From contig CM066320.1 in NCBI GenBank assembly GCA_033807775.1, positions 185,116,784-185,180,783 on the forward strand: a stretch of DNA of 64,000 nt. The letters run 5' to 3'. The notes under the pieces are model-generated. The model was not told the origin of the DNA. It made no database searches and was given only the letters and a program-made list of their open reading frames with translations. Position 1 is the first letter of the stretch; each line of letters begins with the position of its first letter. A program made the translations under genes and the position numbers. Below, piece by piece: positions 10,543 to 22,608 of the stretch. Source of the stretch: Saussurea involucrata. Its lineage: Eukaryota > Streptophyta > Magnoliopsida > Asterales > Asteraceae.

Positions 10543-12228
10543 TGTAATACCCCGGGTAAGTTCGTTAGTTAAATTTTCTTTCCGTTATATTTAGTTAACT
10601 TTAAAATTGGATGTTTAGGGTAAGTTTGGATTAATTTATAAATTAAGGGTGTTTTGGTCATTAGTGAAAAGTGCAAGGTCCAAAATGGTAATTAATGGTT
10701 TGATATTACCCTTAAGACTTCAGATATTTTTACAAAACAGAAAATATCAGAATTAAGTGTGTGTGTGTGTGTGTGTTTTGAGACAAGAGGAAGAAGAAGA
10801 AAGGGTTATTTGGCTAGGACTTCAAATTGGATTCATTGGAAGTGTTTTGAGGTATGTTTCCTTTACATTTTATGTTTATAATTGCTAGTAGATAGTTTCT
10901 ATCGGAGTAGAATCAACGATTTCATGCCTGAGGTTAAAATCTGTCGATTCTGGGTAGAAATGGGGTAAACCGACAGAGGTTTTCGGACGATTTATGGTGG
11001 TGTCCGGTAGTCGTTCTTGATAGTGTCCGGTAGTTCCTTTTGACGGTGTCCGGAAGAGTCATTTACCCGGTAAGTTTCTCTTTTTATGGTTTCCGGATGA
11101 ATTAGATACTGGAGGGTATCCGGATTACCTTGGTGTCCGGATTGTTTATGCTGTCCGAAAAGTGGTGTTGTCCGGGTTGATCATGTTGTCCGGAAAGTTT
11201 ATGTTGTCCGGATAGTTTTATTGTGGTGTCCGGAAACAATAGTTGTTTGGTCTTTTTGGAGATTTCAGATACCTTTAGTATCCGATAACTGTGTGTTTTG
11301 TCGACTCTTGGATAGGGTATGAATGAGGACTAGAAATACTGTGGACTCGACTTAAGTTCGGGTTTGGGGGAAACATTAGAGGATAAGAGTTAGATAGAAT
11401 TCTTAGTCTTCTAGTAGGTCTTATATGTTTAATTGGTAAAGAGATGTGTATTTAATTTGTTTCAGATTTTGTGAATTCTGGGTGAAAGATTGAATCGTTT
11501 AGAGAGAAGCTCGCGAGCATTTTGATAAGCAAACAGGTGAGTTTTACTTTAAAATATTTTCAAACTGGAATACATATATGTGGATTGAGAATGTGATAAG
11601 TAGTGTAATTATGTGCATATGTATGAAGTATGATATATTGAGGTGTATATTATATTTATACGAGTATTACACTACACGAGAGCACGTTGGCCGGGCATAG
11701 GACCGGTGGAGTTGGCTGTACGGAGGGACAACGGAGTTGGCTGTATATAAGTGCAGCGGAGTAAATTGATTAGTTGGCTCGTAACCATCTAATTTGGCCA
11801 TGGGAATGAGACAGGAAAGTACACGATGCATGAGTCATAATTGGTATTTATACTGGTGTTATTTATATGGTATTTGTGCAAATGGTTTAAAACTGACAGG
11901 GATTTTCTCACTTAGACCTCTAGGTCTAACCCTCATTTTGTTTTAAAAATATGTATTACAGGTCGTGGATCGGGTAAGAGCAAGTAAAAAGGGTAATCAG
12001 TGGCTAACTTTTGGGAAGACTTATGTTTTGAAGACTTTGACGTGTTTTGCAGTTATGACTTCATTATTAGATATCATGTAATTAATTAGCGAAAAGTTTG
12101 TAATGGAATACCTTATTTTGGTTGTAAAGACGAAGGGACCGTACTTGTTATATGATGTATCCTTTGTTATGTAACGATGTTATGAAATATATGTTATTTG
12201 ATGCATGTTTGAGAACCGGGTCGTCACA
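10543..12228 (+). repeat. 3' LTR of chromovirus G (1686 bp)
   Basis: It begins TGTAATACCCCGGG right after the polypurine tract and ends GGGTCGTCACA. It contains a (TG)n run near 10760. Between 10985 and 11235 the motif GTCCGG(A/T) recurs about a dozen times. The pattern 'CTTAGACCTCTAGGTCTAACCCTC' (11909 onward) has counterparts in the LTRs at 20169 and 25190, in reverse orientation. Confidence 0.85.
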
Positions 12229-12996
12229 AAATGCTCAATTAAGAAATATCATAATGTTGTTATTGTGGTGCAAAGTGCTCCAATTGTGCTTATGTGCATT
12301 GCAAATTTCAATATGCAAAACGAATTGAACGAACACAAATGGATGTTTGTTTGTGTTCATTCGTTTAACTTAACTGAATAAACAAACACGAATGGTAGTT
12401 GGTAAATGAACAAAAGTTTTTGTGTTTATGTTCATTAGTGTAGCTTAACCGAACAAATGAACAAACATGAATGGTAAACAATGAAACTTTTTGTATTCTT
12501 GTTCATTCGTAAAGAAAATGTGTTCGTTCATTAAGATGCTAAACGAACGAACATAAACGAACAAAACTTTATGTGATCAAATTTGTTCATTAAGAAAATT
12601 TGTTTGTTCGTTAAGATGCTAAATAAAAAATGGCTTTAGTTGTTGAAATGTTAGGTGTTCACCGGTTCATGATGTGCATTCAATATCCATCATTACGAGG
12701 CATTGGTCTATTTTCATAGTTAAAACTCAGTTGTCCAAATTATTAAACCCAAAACTAGTAATATATGACAATTTGATGCCCCCTTGAGCTTTGATGCCCT
12801 GTGCAATGGCACGGGCTGCACGTGGCCACGGCCGGCCCTGGACACACCATAATGTAGGCAAGTGTAGATATCTTATAGCATTTTTTTATCGGTTACAGTT
12901 TATAATAGCCATCTAAATTATAAAATTGTGAATAGTAATTATTGTTATTTATCAGGTTTAAATACATTTTAATTTAAGATAAAGTGAGTCACCAAG
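12229..12996. other. Non-coding spacer with GAACGAACA-type imperfect repeats
   Basis: No gene is visible. From about 12300 to 12625 short units such as AACGAACA and its complement TGTTCGTT recur irregularly on both strands. Around 12815-12840 is a GC-rich piece (CACGGCCGGCCCTGG) of a type seen in degenerate plant transposons. Confidence 0.5.
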
Positions 12997-13348
12997 GTAT
13001 ATGCTAGGCATGACAATTTGGCCCGACCCGGTGGGGAACCCGGTCCACCCGACCCGACCGGGGCCGGGGAATCCCCGCCAAACCGGGTACCGGGGCCGGG
13101 GAAACCCGCATTTTGAAAACCGGGGATGGGGCCGGGGCCGGGATGACCATCCCCCGCCCCGCCCCGCCCCGGACCCGTTATATATATATATTATTAAAAA
13201 ATATATGAATTTTATATATTTATTAAATATATAATAAATTTTAATTTTCTAATAATCTAATTTCTAATCTGACCATCGTGAAATTTCAAAGCTAAGTAGT
13301 AGCCAACCAAGAAACCCTAAATCCCTATTCCCTAATCGACCTGACCTG

Positions 13349-13561
13349 TTGAGTGCTGACCATCGTGAGTTCGTGACTATCCACTCCTCGCCGGCCACCG
13401 CCGCTCACGTCGACCACCACCGCAGCACCGCTCACGTCGACCACCAGTCCACCACTGCAACACCGCTTACGTCGACCACCGCCGCAGCACCGCTTACGTC
13501 GACCACCGCCGCAGCACCGCTCACGTCGAGTCGTCGACCACCACAGCAACACCACTGTTGA
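13349..13561 (+). repeat. GTCGACCACCGCCGCAGCACC minisatellite in the hAT arm
   Basis: Units close to CACGTCGACCACCGCCGCAGCACCGCT recur four to five times from about 13405 to 13535. They give a low-complexity open frame (Thr/Ala/His-rich). I do not consider this a real gene. It may descend from a 5' exon or leader. Confidence 0.5.
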
Positions 13562-13724
13562 TTTTTCTCAAATCTCGACCTCAGTGCTCAGTCCCTCTCC
13601 CTCACGTAAGGTAATCCAAGTTTGTAAGCTTGATTTTTCATGTTTTCTCTTGATTTTAGTTATGTTGATTTCTGTTAATGGTAGTTTGAATTGATTTCAC
13701 TTTGAATTCGTACACTACAAGGAG

Positions 13725-14060
13725 AATGAGCTTTAGAGAAGAAACTTTTAGAGAAGGTTATGATAGTGTATCTAAAGATATGTTTTAGAGAAGGAATTAT
13801 ATGACAAAAATGAGAAAGGTAACTAAATGTAGGAAGATATTTAGAGAAGGATTTGCCAAGCAAATTAGACTATATGAAAAATGTCTCTAAAAGTTTTAGA
13901 GACGCTTTTAAAATAAAACCTCTCTAAAAAATTGGAATAGGATTTAGTAACACTTTCTAAAGCGTCTCAAAAGATGAGTTTTTTATTTATATAATTTTAC
14001 AAATATTTAGATACTTTTTAAGAAGCGTATCTAAAACATTTATTGGTAAAAATAAAATTA
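13725..14060. repeat. Left subterminal repeat array of the CACTA element
   Basis: Short copies of TTTAGAGAAG, GTATCTAAA and TCTCTAAAA recur in both orientations. In En/Spm-type elements such arrays bind the accessory transposase protein. The same motifs fill the right arm. Confidence 0.75.
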
Positions 14061-16085
14061 AAATAACTCATCAGAAATAAGAGCCCTAAACGTTTCACGG
14101 TCTGTTTATCCCTCAAATCGCCGCCTCGTTGCTTGATCACAACTCTAATCGTCGTGCAAACTCTCCGTCCCTCAAATCGCCGCCTCGTTGCTTGATCATA
14201 ACATTGCAGGTCTCAACTCGACCGTTTGATTATTGTGATTGTGAGTTTATTTCCCTTGTTTTTAACTCATTGTGATTGATTTTAGATTACGCGTTCAAAG
14301 CAAGTTCAAATCATCGTTCAGTTGGTTGTAGGTACGATTACTTTCTTCGATTTCAAAAGTAATCGAACTGTGAAATCCTATTTTTCTGTTGATTAATGTC
14401 TTTGATTTCAAAAGTAATCGAACTGTGAAATTCTATTTTTCTATCGATTACTGTCTTCGATTTCAAAACCCCTAATATAAGTCGTTGAGTGTTTTTCAGT
14501 TTAACCTAACTGTGGAATCCTATTTTTCTTGTCACAGTAGACAAGAGCCAAGGAAATGCTATGTTTTATCTTGGTTCCAATATTTAACTAACTACAAATG
14601 CTTAGGAGACCTTCAATCAATGTTTGGTTTCAATAGTAGCCATTTCCCGTTTACGACGATTAATCAATAAGTACAAGTTACATTATATATATATATATAT
14701 ATAACCATAACCTATCACAGTCTCATAATTGTTGTAGATTTCACCTAATGGACGGAGTGACACTTTTGTTAGGCCAACAATCATATATCTTTATGGGTGG
14801 TAAGTTTTGATATAGTTGTTTGAGCTTTAGATCAGCCCACTTCATTTGTTGTTTTTGTTTTTGACTTGTTGTATCAAACTAATCTTAAGTTAGAAAATTA
14901 AGTACTATATGATATATAGGGTATGTTGTTGTGATCTTGTTTGTAGAATTGCTATGTGTTTGTTTGATTCCCTTCTCATGGATGTCACTTTTCATAAATA
15001 TTTAAAACAAGCGTTGTTTTTGCTAACTATACTAGCAAGCTAAGCATATATTCAAGCACTTTGCCTAAATGTAACAGTTATATGCTTAATAAATTAGGGT
15101 AGAGGTAATTGTAAGCTGTGTTACTCTAGTACTTGGTTGATCACTATATAATGAAATTCCCTCTTAGAATTTATCCCATTGAGCCTAAAAAAAAGGTAGA
15201 TGTCACCATGGTCCTACAACCATCATCTGGAGGTAAATTATGCAGGAAGTGGTTGTACCAAATATGAGACGGAAAACTTGTTTAATCTTGTCATGTGTAC
15301 ATATCAGAATTACAAGCAGAAGCAAAATAAAAAACCATTTATTTTGAATTTGATAAGTATTATTGAATTTGGCTTTCATCACTTAGGGCACCCCTTTTCG
15401 ATATTAGAAATGTGTTTCTGTATTCTCAAAGAAAAATTTATAATGATGGAAATTTGTTGGAGTTCATTACAACTGAAATCATAGACCATTTGGAGTTACA
15501 ACTACTACTTATCATTGTCATCCTTGATTCCTTTCTTGGTGTAATAAGGTTATTTTTGTTCTTGTACCAGCCTTACAAGAGTTGGTGATTGTGGGACTAT
15601 GGCGCAGAGACATTGAATACTCGGTAAGATTATTATTTCATGACTAGAAGATTATAAGTGCGAATCGATTTGCAAAATATAAAAGATATTTATGAGGGTG
15701 TTTGTTTACCTTTTAATTAAACTAAGCTTTGGCTTATTTATATATAGATATAGTACTACTATATATGTAGCTGTTGTTTCAGCAATTAACCTATATACAT
15801 CAAGCATGGCAACTGGCATTTGCATCATCTCCCCCTCCCTTGTAATCTTCCTGTGTTTGGCTGTTTTCCTCTTGCCATATGCATGTAATTTTATTATTTA
15901 CTCAATTGTTAACTACATTACACTACAAACTTAGGGCATGTTTATTAGCAGCTTAATGACACTCTCAGCTATATATGAATATATCCTTGCAACATTTTTA
16001 ATCATTAAATTATATTATTTATTACTATATATCTAACACTCCTACGTAACATTTTCAGAACAAACTAATTTCTCCTTCAAAGTCA

Positions 16086-18075
16086 ATGGATAATGACCGA
16101 GCATGGATAGTAAGTAGAAATCGCATAAGTCTAGAGTACACTCTTGGGTTGAACTATTTTTTAGATACTGCTAGACATCACTTGGATTCAGATGAAAAGA
16201 CGTTATGTCCTTGTAATCGATGTGAAAATACATGGCTACAACGACTCCCTACGATTCGAGCTCATATTCTACAACATGGTATGCTTGCAACATACCAAAG
16301 GTGGATCCATCATGGTGAATCTCTTACTGACGAAGAAGAAGACGACCACTTTGAAGATTCGTCAAATAACGATGAACACTCTAGTAGTTTATAATTCTAT
16401 GTTTTTGTGTTTGTTACTCTTAATCAAGAAATTGTGATTTGAATCATTTAATGTGATTTTCTTTAGTTTATGCTCAAGAGTTTCGTGACTAACAGTTAAT
16501 TTTTATTGCAGTTCACTTGAAATTACTGCATGATGGCGACCGCCTCTACAAACACATCACAATCAAATGGTGCTTCGTCGACCTTGCAAAGTAACAAACG
16601 TGGTTCTACTCGAGGAGAGATCATAAAAAAAGTTAGAAAGCGAATGGGAGGAGGTAGGTTAACTGTAAACTTTTGCGAAGAGTTTAGGCAAGCTGTTGGG
16701 ACAAACTTCGAGAAGTTCAACAACGAATGCGGCATAATATGTCGTAAGCAGTGTCCCTTCAATTACACGGATTGGAGGAAGGTCCCTAAATCCATCAAGG
16801 ATGGTCTTCGCGAGAGGATTTTGGTAAGATAACCACGAGTTAGATGTCAAATATTTTGTCATTCTTGTTCATTATCGTTAACGAATTTATTTCATTTTTA
16901 TATTTATTTTATAGCTAAATTTTGACGTCGACTTGTCTTCAAAGATTGTGGTTGATGTGATTGACTTTCAAATGGGTCGATCTTTCAAAAATCACCGAGC
17001 AAAGCTGCAGGAGCATTTCCTAAGATGCAATGGCGAGGAGGACGTGGAAAGAGCTAAAGGAATGAAGCCAACAGAATCGAGCGTTACAAATGAGGCTTGG
17101 CATATACTTTGCGATTATTGGAGTTCGGAGAAGTTTCAAGTAAGTTTCAAGCAATTTTACAACAATAAACTATACATGTTTCATTCAGATTTCAGAGACC
17201 AACTTACCAGCTGTGATGTTTTACCAATTTTACAACAGTAAACTATACATGTTTCATGCTTAAACAGATCTATTATTGTATAGTTCAGCTGGTAACATGT
17301 TTGTGGTAAAACAATCTGTTCGTTTACTGTTGCAAAATTGCTCAGGCTTAATAGCAGCTTAGTTGTTAATTAGTTAGAAAATTATGATTATGTTGAGGTT
17401 GCTGTTTGTGTGGCTATGTCAAGGAAAAATTCTGAGAATAGGGGAAAGCGAAAGTATGTTTCTTTAAATGGTACGGTGAGCACTCCAAATCACCATTTCC
17501 GAAATAACGATTCTTCTACCGGGGAGATAGATACTTTCAGAAAGTTGCATTATAGAGAAAAAGGGGGTTAGGTTAAAGACTACTCTCGCTCTTCATATGT
17601 AAGTTACGTTTAACGAATTCATTTTTTATGTCTTCATCGTTTTATAAATCACTATGTATATATTTTTTTTTCGTGTCCATAGGAGAGTATGGTAGAGATG
17701 AAGCGGCATACCGAATCAACTGAAAACCCGCCGGATGATCTAGAGATTATGCAACAAGTCTTAGGTAAAAGACCTGCATATATTCGGGGATGGTCTAGGG
17801 TCCCGAGCACTAGGAGTGACGCTACGAGTTCACGACATAGTGCCACTGGTCGATTGAGCCATGCCGAGATGTCTGCGAGACTTGCCTCGACGGAGTCCGA
17901 GCTTGCTTCAACCAAATCCGAGCTTGCTTCAACCAAATCCGAGCTCGCCGAGATGAAGGGTGACATGGCCGACCTACGTCTATTGGTGAGGAAGTTTATA
18001 TCTGGTCAACCGCTTCCTAGTTTTTCAACTTCAGTAGACGTTCAAGACAATGGTTCCGAGACCCGAGATCGTTAA
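16086..18075 (+). pseudogene. CACTA TNP1-like accessory protein gene (several exons, damaged)
   Basis: The first part (16086-16394) encodes a transposase-associated domain: a WIVSRNRISLEY start, then HHLDS and the cysteine motif CPCNRCENTW. A second open part (16530 or 16533 to about 16823) ends at a GTAAGA donor, and the next exon begins after TATAG at 16915. Together they hold the plant Ptta/En/Spm transposase core (TDWRKVPKSIKDGLRERIL, then NHRAKLQEHF and WHILCDYWSSEKFQ). A later exon (about 17413-17600) has the KRKYVS...HYREK segment with an in-frame TAG. The last exon (about 17683-18075) carries a coiled coil made of tandem ELASTKS heptads. Such proteins bind subterminal repeats. Exon joins are my reading, not proven. 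Confidence 0.65.
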
Positions 18076-18217
18076 ATATTGCACTATGATTTCGTTTGCT
18101 TTTTATAAATTTGGATGGATGCGAATTGATTGAACGTTTGGTTTCTTTTAATAAAAATTATCGTTTTGGGATTTTCAAGAATTTGTTCTTATCAATTTAA
18201 TATTATTTATTTGTTAT

Positions 18218-18223
<6 letters not shown>

Positions 18224-18280
<57 letters not shown>
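18224..18280. repeat. (TA)n microsatellite
   Basis: About 28 TA units just downstream of the TNP1-like gene and before the right subterminal array. Confidence 0.9.
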
Positions 18281-18282
<2 letters not shown>

Positions 18283-18319
18283 TATATGAATATGCACCTA
18301 AAATAGGGACGAAAATCAA

Positions 18320-18835
18320 TAGAAAATATACTCTTCAGAGAAGGAATTGGATTTTTAAAAGTGTAACTAAAGATGACTTTTAGAGAAGATTTAGAGTTTA
18401 TGTATCTAAATAGCATGTTTAGAGAAGGTTGTGTTAGCGTAACTAAATGATACTTTTAGAGAAGGTTTTCAAAAAATGTTACTAAAGGCAACATCTTTAG
18501 AGAAGCTTTTTCATTTCCTTCTCTGAAAGTGTGTTTTTAGTTGCTCTTTCGATCTGTCTTAAAAGCTTAAAAAGCGTCACTAATAATGACTTTTAGAGAA
18601 GCTTTTTGAGAAAATTTGACTAACCTTTAGCGAAGCTTTGAAAGTGTATCTAAAGCCCTAGAAAAGTGTCTCTAAAGGCAACATCTTTAGAGAAACTTTA
18701 AAAGTGTATCTAAAACCTTTACCTACAGTTACATAGAGAAGCTTTTTGACGGAAATGAAAAACTTCTCTAAAGGCTTTAGAGAAGCTTTGAAGGCTTTTA
18801 AATACAAAATAAAACCTTCCTTGAAGGTAATTTCT
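18320..18835. repeat. Right subterminal repeat array of the CACTA element
   Basis: The motif TTTAGAGAAG(C/G)TTT occurs about ten times, interleaved with AAAGTGTATCTAAA and its variants. It mirrors the left arm. Confidence 0.8.
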
Positions 18836-19160
18836 CTTGTAGTGGTAGTTAATGGTAGTTTGGTATACACTGATTTCTATTGATTTTAGTAATTTAGTTA
18901 TGGTTATTTCTGTTTGGTATACACTGATTCCACATGATAAGTTGTTAAAAAGCCAAAATAACACAAACGGGTCAGGGAACCGGGTACAAATCGGGGACAG
19001 GTCTTTGACCGGTTGTTGACCAAAGGTTGACCGGGGACGAGTTGGGAATCCCCGTATCCGCCCGGGGCCGGGGGTCGTAATTACAAACCGGGGCCGGGGC
19101 CGGGGCCAGGGATGGGGAACCTCGCCCCATACCCGCCCCGCTGTCATGCCTAGTATATGC

Positions 19161-19498
19161 ACACGTGCAGACATGCTTGTATATATATATACACTAATAT
19201 ACTTCTATGATACAAATTGTAAATCAATAATAAAAAATAGTATAATTCTTGGTAGTAATAAAATAAAGTCTGAAGTGATCACCTTTATTTTACATTTGAA
19301 GAAGAAAAATAAAAATAAAATATTTAGATATATTTATAAAAATGGTTATTGGTAATTGTCATGTCATGTGACTACCACCTAAACATTTGTTTTCATTTCA
19401 ACCGAAAGTAGCATCGCTACATCTCTACTAAATCCTTAAATCCGTTCCCGTATTTGTCGTTTCCCCATCGACTTGTCCTTCTTGAATAAATTAGCTTA
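19161..19498. other. AT-rich spacer, nothing recognised
   Basis: The sequence is A/T-rich with short TA runs (19180-19190). I see no gene, terminal repeats or motif I can name. Confidence 0.5.
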
Positions 19499-19902
19499 GG
19501 ATTCGTTTGGTTCATTTTAAAGAATGAGAACGAGAACGAGAACGAGAACGAGAACGAGAACGAGAATGAAAATGAAAATGAAAATATGACTAAGCATTTC
19601 ATTGATGTTGTTTGGTTAAACCAATATAATTAAGAAAAGAATATTTTAAATAAACTTGTTAATACAAATATATGACGTCCAACGTGAAAATAAAAAATAT
19701 TTTTCATTCAACATCGAGAAATGAAGGGACGTATGAGAAAAAATGACTAAGCGAGAATAAACTTTTCATTCCCCCCAATTTGTTCAGGAATGAAAATTAA
19801 TGGGTTTGGGGTAATGATTCCATTATATTATATCAAACCAAACAGCACTTTTCATTATCATTCTCATTCTTGACCCCTCAATACCTCCAACCAAACATCC
19901 CC
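19499..19902. mobile_element. Harbinger/Tourist-like MITE (404 bp)
   Basis: The ends GGATTCGTTTGGTT and (inverted) GGGGATGTTTGGTT lie between TTA duplications (19496-19498, 19903-19905). A TTA/TAA duplication with GTTTGGTT ends is typical of PIF/Harbinger MITEs. There is no coding capacity. A (GAGAAC)n microsatellite starts 25 bp inside the left end. Confidence 0.7.
19524..19582. repeat. (GAGAAC)n to (GAAAAT)n microsatellite
   Basis: About seven GAGAAC units grade into GAAAAT units inside the left arm of the MITE. Confidence 0.9.
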
Positions 19903-19905
19903 TTA

Positions 19906-20168
19906 ATGATATTTACATCAATGTTCTAAATTACGTGAAGGAGGATGTAGTAGTGAGGTCAAGTCTCAAGTCTTATGAATTATAGTGAAGTCACAGTATT
20001 TTTTAAGGCGACATACGTACCTTCATATACACACACATGTTTTAGTGTATTGAATAATACCGTATAACAAGCTAAATTCATATTAAGTAATAAAGAAGAT
20101 CATTGATACCGGATATATAGAGCTTATATAAAATGATATCACGAGTGCAAAATCTGGAGTAAATCATA
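19906..20168. other. Spacer, nothing recognised
   Basis: AT-rich sequence between the MITE and the LTR fragment, with no gene or repeat I can identify. Confidence 0.5.
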
Positions 20169-21830
20169 TGTAACAACCCACACTAAAATTAAGCCAAACA
20201 ACATCCACAATATAATTAAACTGCCAAAATGGCCCACACTGTCTCAATATCAAAATTTCAAAATTTGGGTTCGCGGAAACAACCCTAGTTACAGCCGAGA
20301 AATGTATCTAACATACATAAAAGGGGAAAGTCTTCTAATTCCACTAGAAGCAAGCTCTAGCTCACATCTTGTCTTTTCCTCTAGACGAGCTCTCCAAAAC
20401 CTGTTTACCTGAAAAGGGTTTTAGTTTTGAAAAGCGGGCGTTAGATCACAGGGTCTAGTGAGATCCCTCAAATAACAACATCGCACCACACATAACAACT
20501 TAAAAGAGTTTAGATAAATTAATAAACAATTACACCCTTATCAATTTAAATAAACACACGTATGCAGATGTTTCACGCTTGATCACGTACACATTCGTAA
20601 CCTCGTTTTAGGGCACACGCTCGCCCTTCATAGTCATATGAATCAGGTTCATATATTTGTATGGGACACACTCTCCATATGACGTTATAATAAGTTACTC
20701 TTCGTCCCAACTCATACATACCACGAAATAATTATCACGCTCCAACTTGCATAATTTAAGCCACAAGTAAACATGCAATTCAATATAAGAATGTACGAGC
20801 ATTAAAGCAAGTATGCCAAAGCTTCAGTTTAGAAAGACTCACCTGATGTCCACGCTAAGTGTTCCCACTTGCAACTGCTATCCTTTATCCGAACCTACAT
20901 TTGCACCCTACACACAAGAGTGGATAAGTCACTCAACTACTCACGTAGCATATCGACCCTCCAGGTATCCTCTCTAAATTACCACTGACAAAACAAAGTT
21001 TCGGACACAGAGAATCCGGATTCCGGATCTGCTTCCCGGACTCCTCTTCTGGATTCCGGTTCCCATTTCCGAAACTCTTCATTCGGGATTCTGGTCCCGC
21101 TTCCGAACTTTCTCTTCCTGATTTCGGCTCCCATTCCTGGATTTCCCTTCCGGACTTTATCTTCCGGATTCCGGTATTTTCCGGACTGCTCCAGGCTTCC
21201 GGATCCCGGTATCACTTCCGGATTATCCCTCCCGGAATCCCAAAGGTTTCCGGATTAGGCAAGTTCCGGACAACTGGGGTTTTATCGAGCGATCCCATTC
21301 TGAATACCTTAATCACTTCCACAACACAACTCGATACTAGGTGTTAAGCCATAACAAGCAAGAAGATAACATTTCTAAACGATTTAGCAAGCTAAACACT
21401 CGATTTCCCATGCCGATTGGGTTGGGACAACACACCCTGCATTCTCACATTCTTGAGGAGATACTAGACAAGAAATCCCAAAACCCTAACATAAAATCCA
21501 TACTATTTTACCAAACATTACCCAACAGATTAATGGGTTAAGGAGAAGGAGTTTACCTCCAAGAAGTGGTGATTCACACCTCCAAGCCTTTATTCTCCAA
21601 TGCCCTCTTCGAGCTAGCAAGTATGCTCCTCCACAATTTCACACACAGTAGCCGCACACAACAACGAGAAAGGAAATTGAGGTTTAAGGGTTTTAACCCT
21701 ACTTCCCAACTTCACACAATAGCCACCAAACTTTTCAACTTTCACACCTCACACACCAATTTAGGGTGATACCTCCAAGCCTTTATTTTAACCCTACTTC
21801 CCAAAAGTCACACAATAGCCACCAAACTTT
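20169..21830 (-). repeat. Chromovirus solo LTR or LTR remnant
   Basis: On the minus strand this would end in GTGGGTTGTTACA, matching the end of the F LTR. Landmarks shared with the LTRs at 25190 and 10543 include GGGTCTAGTGAG...CCCTC (about 20451) and a block crowded with TCCGGA/TTCCGG (20999-21270). The other boundary is not clear. A roughly 45-bp piece (AACCCTACTTCCCAA...ATAGCCACCAAACTTTT) is duplicated at about 21700 and 21790. No internal retrotransposon sequence adjoins it. Confidence 0.65.
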
Positions 21831-22224
21831 TTTAGTTTTCTTTTTATTTATATTTAAATCTTAGGTTCCGTAAACAATTATCATTTATTCTTCATGTTAT
21901 ATTTAAAAATAATCTGACACCTTATAAAATAATGTGTCATAACGTGCCATAAAGCGTTACAATGCAAGTCACGTCTTAAAGTGGAGCCACATGGGTTAAC
22001 GTGGCGTCACACCCAGGCCTTGACGCCATAACGAGTGATTTAGAAACAATGATTAATTTACACCTTATTTTATATAAGAATCACGTCAAGTCATATATTG
22101 GAATATAAAAAGTAAGTATTAATGTTGACGTGTGAGAAATAAATTAATTGGTAGGGTTGCATTTAACAACACATAAGAGCATTCACAATGTTAAGGTTTT
22201 TCGTAGAGTTTTTTCACAACTATT

Positions 22225-22264
<40 letters not shown>
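21831..22264. other. AT-rich spacer, nothing recognised
   Basis: No gene is visible. The stretch ends in a (TA)n run (22233-22263) that borders the foldback element. Confidence 0.5.
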
Positions 22265-22267
<3 letters not shown>

Positions 22268-22566
22268 AAAGGTTCAATAGAGAAGTGCAAATATTTAGAG
22301 AAGTAGAGAAGTAAAAAAACACGGGTCCGTTCATATATGAACGTTCATATATAAACAGTCATATATGAACGTTCATATATGAACGTTCATATAACAGTCA
22401 TATATGAACATTCATATATGAACGTTCATATATAAACATTCATATATGAACGTTCATATATAAACAGTCATATATGACTGTTTATATATGAACGTTCATA
22501 TATGAACGGACCCGTGTTTTTTTACTTCTCTACTTTAAATATTTGCACTTTTCTATTGAACCTAAG

Positions 22567-22568
<2 letters not shown>
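22265..22568. mobile_element. Foldback (long inverted repeat) MITE inside TA repeats
   Basis: The left half, GGTTCAATAGAGAAGTGCAA, then CACGGGTCCG followed by GTTCATATATGAAC units, is repeated inverted in the right half (GGACCCGTG...TTGCACTTTTCTATTGAACC). Each arm is about 80 bp or more. The core is a chain of palindromes GTTCATATATGAAC and variants. (TA)n runs flank both sides, which fits insertion at TA. The family is not assigned. Confidence 0.65.

Positions 22569-22605
<37 letters not shown>

Positions 22606-22608
<3 letters not shown>

Larger units (their letters stand above)
6524..12228 (+). mobile_element. Tekay-like chromovirus G (5' end missing)
   Basis: This is a Ty3/gypsy chromovirus in plus orientation: truncated gag, protease, RT, RNase H, integrase, chromodomain, then a polypurine tract and a complete 3' LTR. 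The 5' LTR and the start of gag were separated by the T2 insertion at 6523. Stops, a frameshift and an internal deletion in the coding region show that it is dead. The flank after the LTR is AAATG (12229-12233), half of a presumed target duplication. Confidence 0.85.
13713..18844 (+). mobile_element. CACTA (En/Spm) transposon nested in the hAT element
   Basis: The left end is CACTACAAGGAGAAT (13713 on) and the right end is ATTTCTCTTGTAGTG (ending 18844), which is its near-perfect inverted copy. The flanking 3-bp duplication GTA (13710-13712, 18845-18847) fits the CACTA superfamily. Both arms carry many short subterminal repeats. The only recognisable gene is TNP1-like. The large TNP2/TNPD-type catalytic transposase is absent, so the element is non-autonomous. 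hAT sequence resumes on both sides. Confidence 0.9.
13005..19152. mobile_element. Non-autonomous hAT-type transposon containing a CACTA insertion
   Basis: The ends are TAGGCATGACA (13005-13015) and its exact inverted copy TGTCATGCCTA (19142-19152). They are flanked by an 8-bp direct duplication GTATATGC (12997-13004 and 19153-19160). Eight-base duplications and TAGGnnTG-like termini are typical of the hAT superfamily. Both subterminal regions are rich in GGGGCCGGGG and CCCGACCCG. Without the nested CACTA element the hAT sequence is only about 1 kb, and I see no hAT transposase in it, so it must move in trans. Confidence 0.85.

Noticed and set aside
13001..13234. Arg/Gly/Pro-rich open frame at the hAT left end
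   Set aside because: It is the GC-rich terminal repeat read in one frame, with no domain.
16530..17241. Host transcription-factor gene
   Set aside because: The WRKVPKSIKDGLRERI and WHILCDYWSSEKFQ motifs are of the plant En/Spm transposase family, and the gene lies inside CACTA ends with a target duplication.
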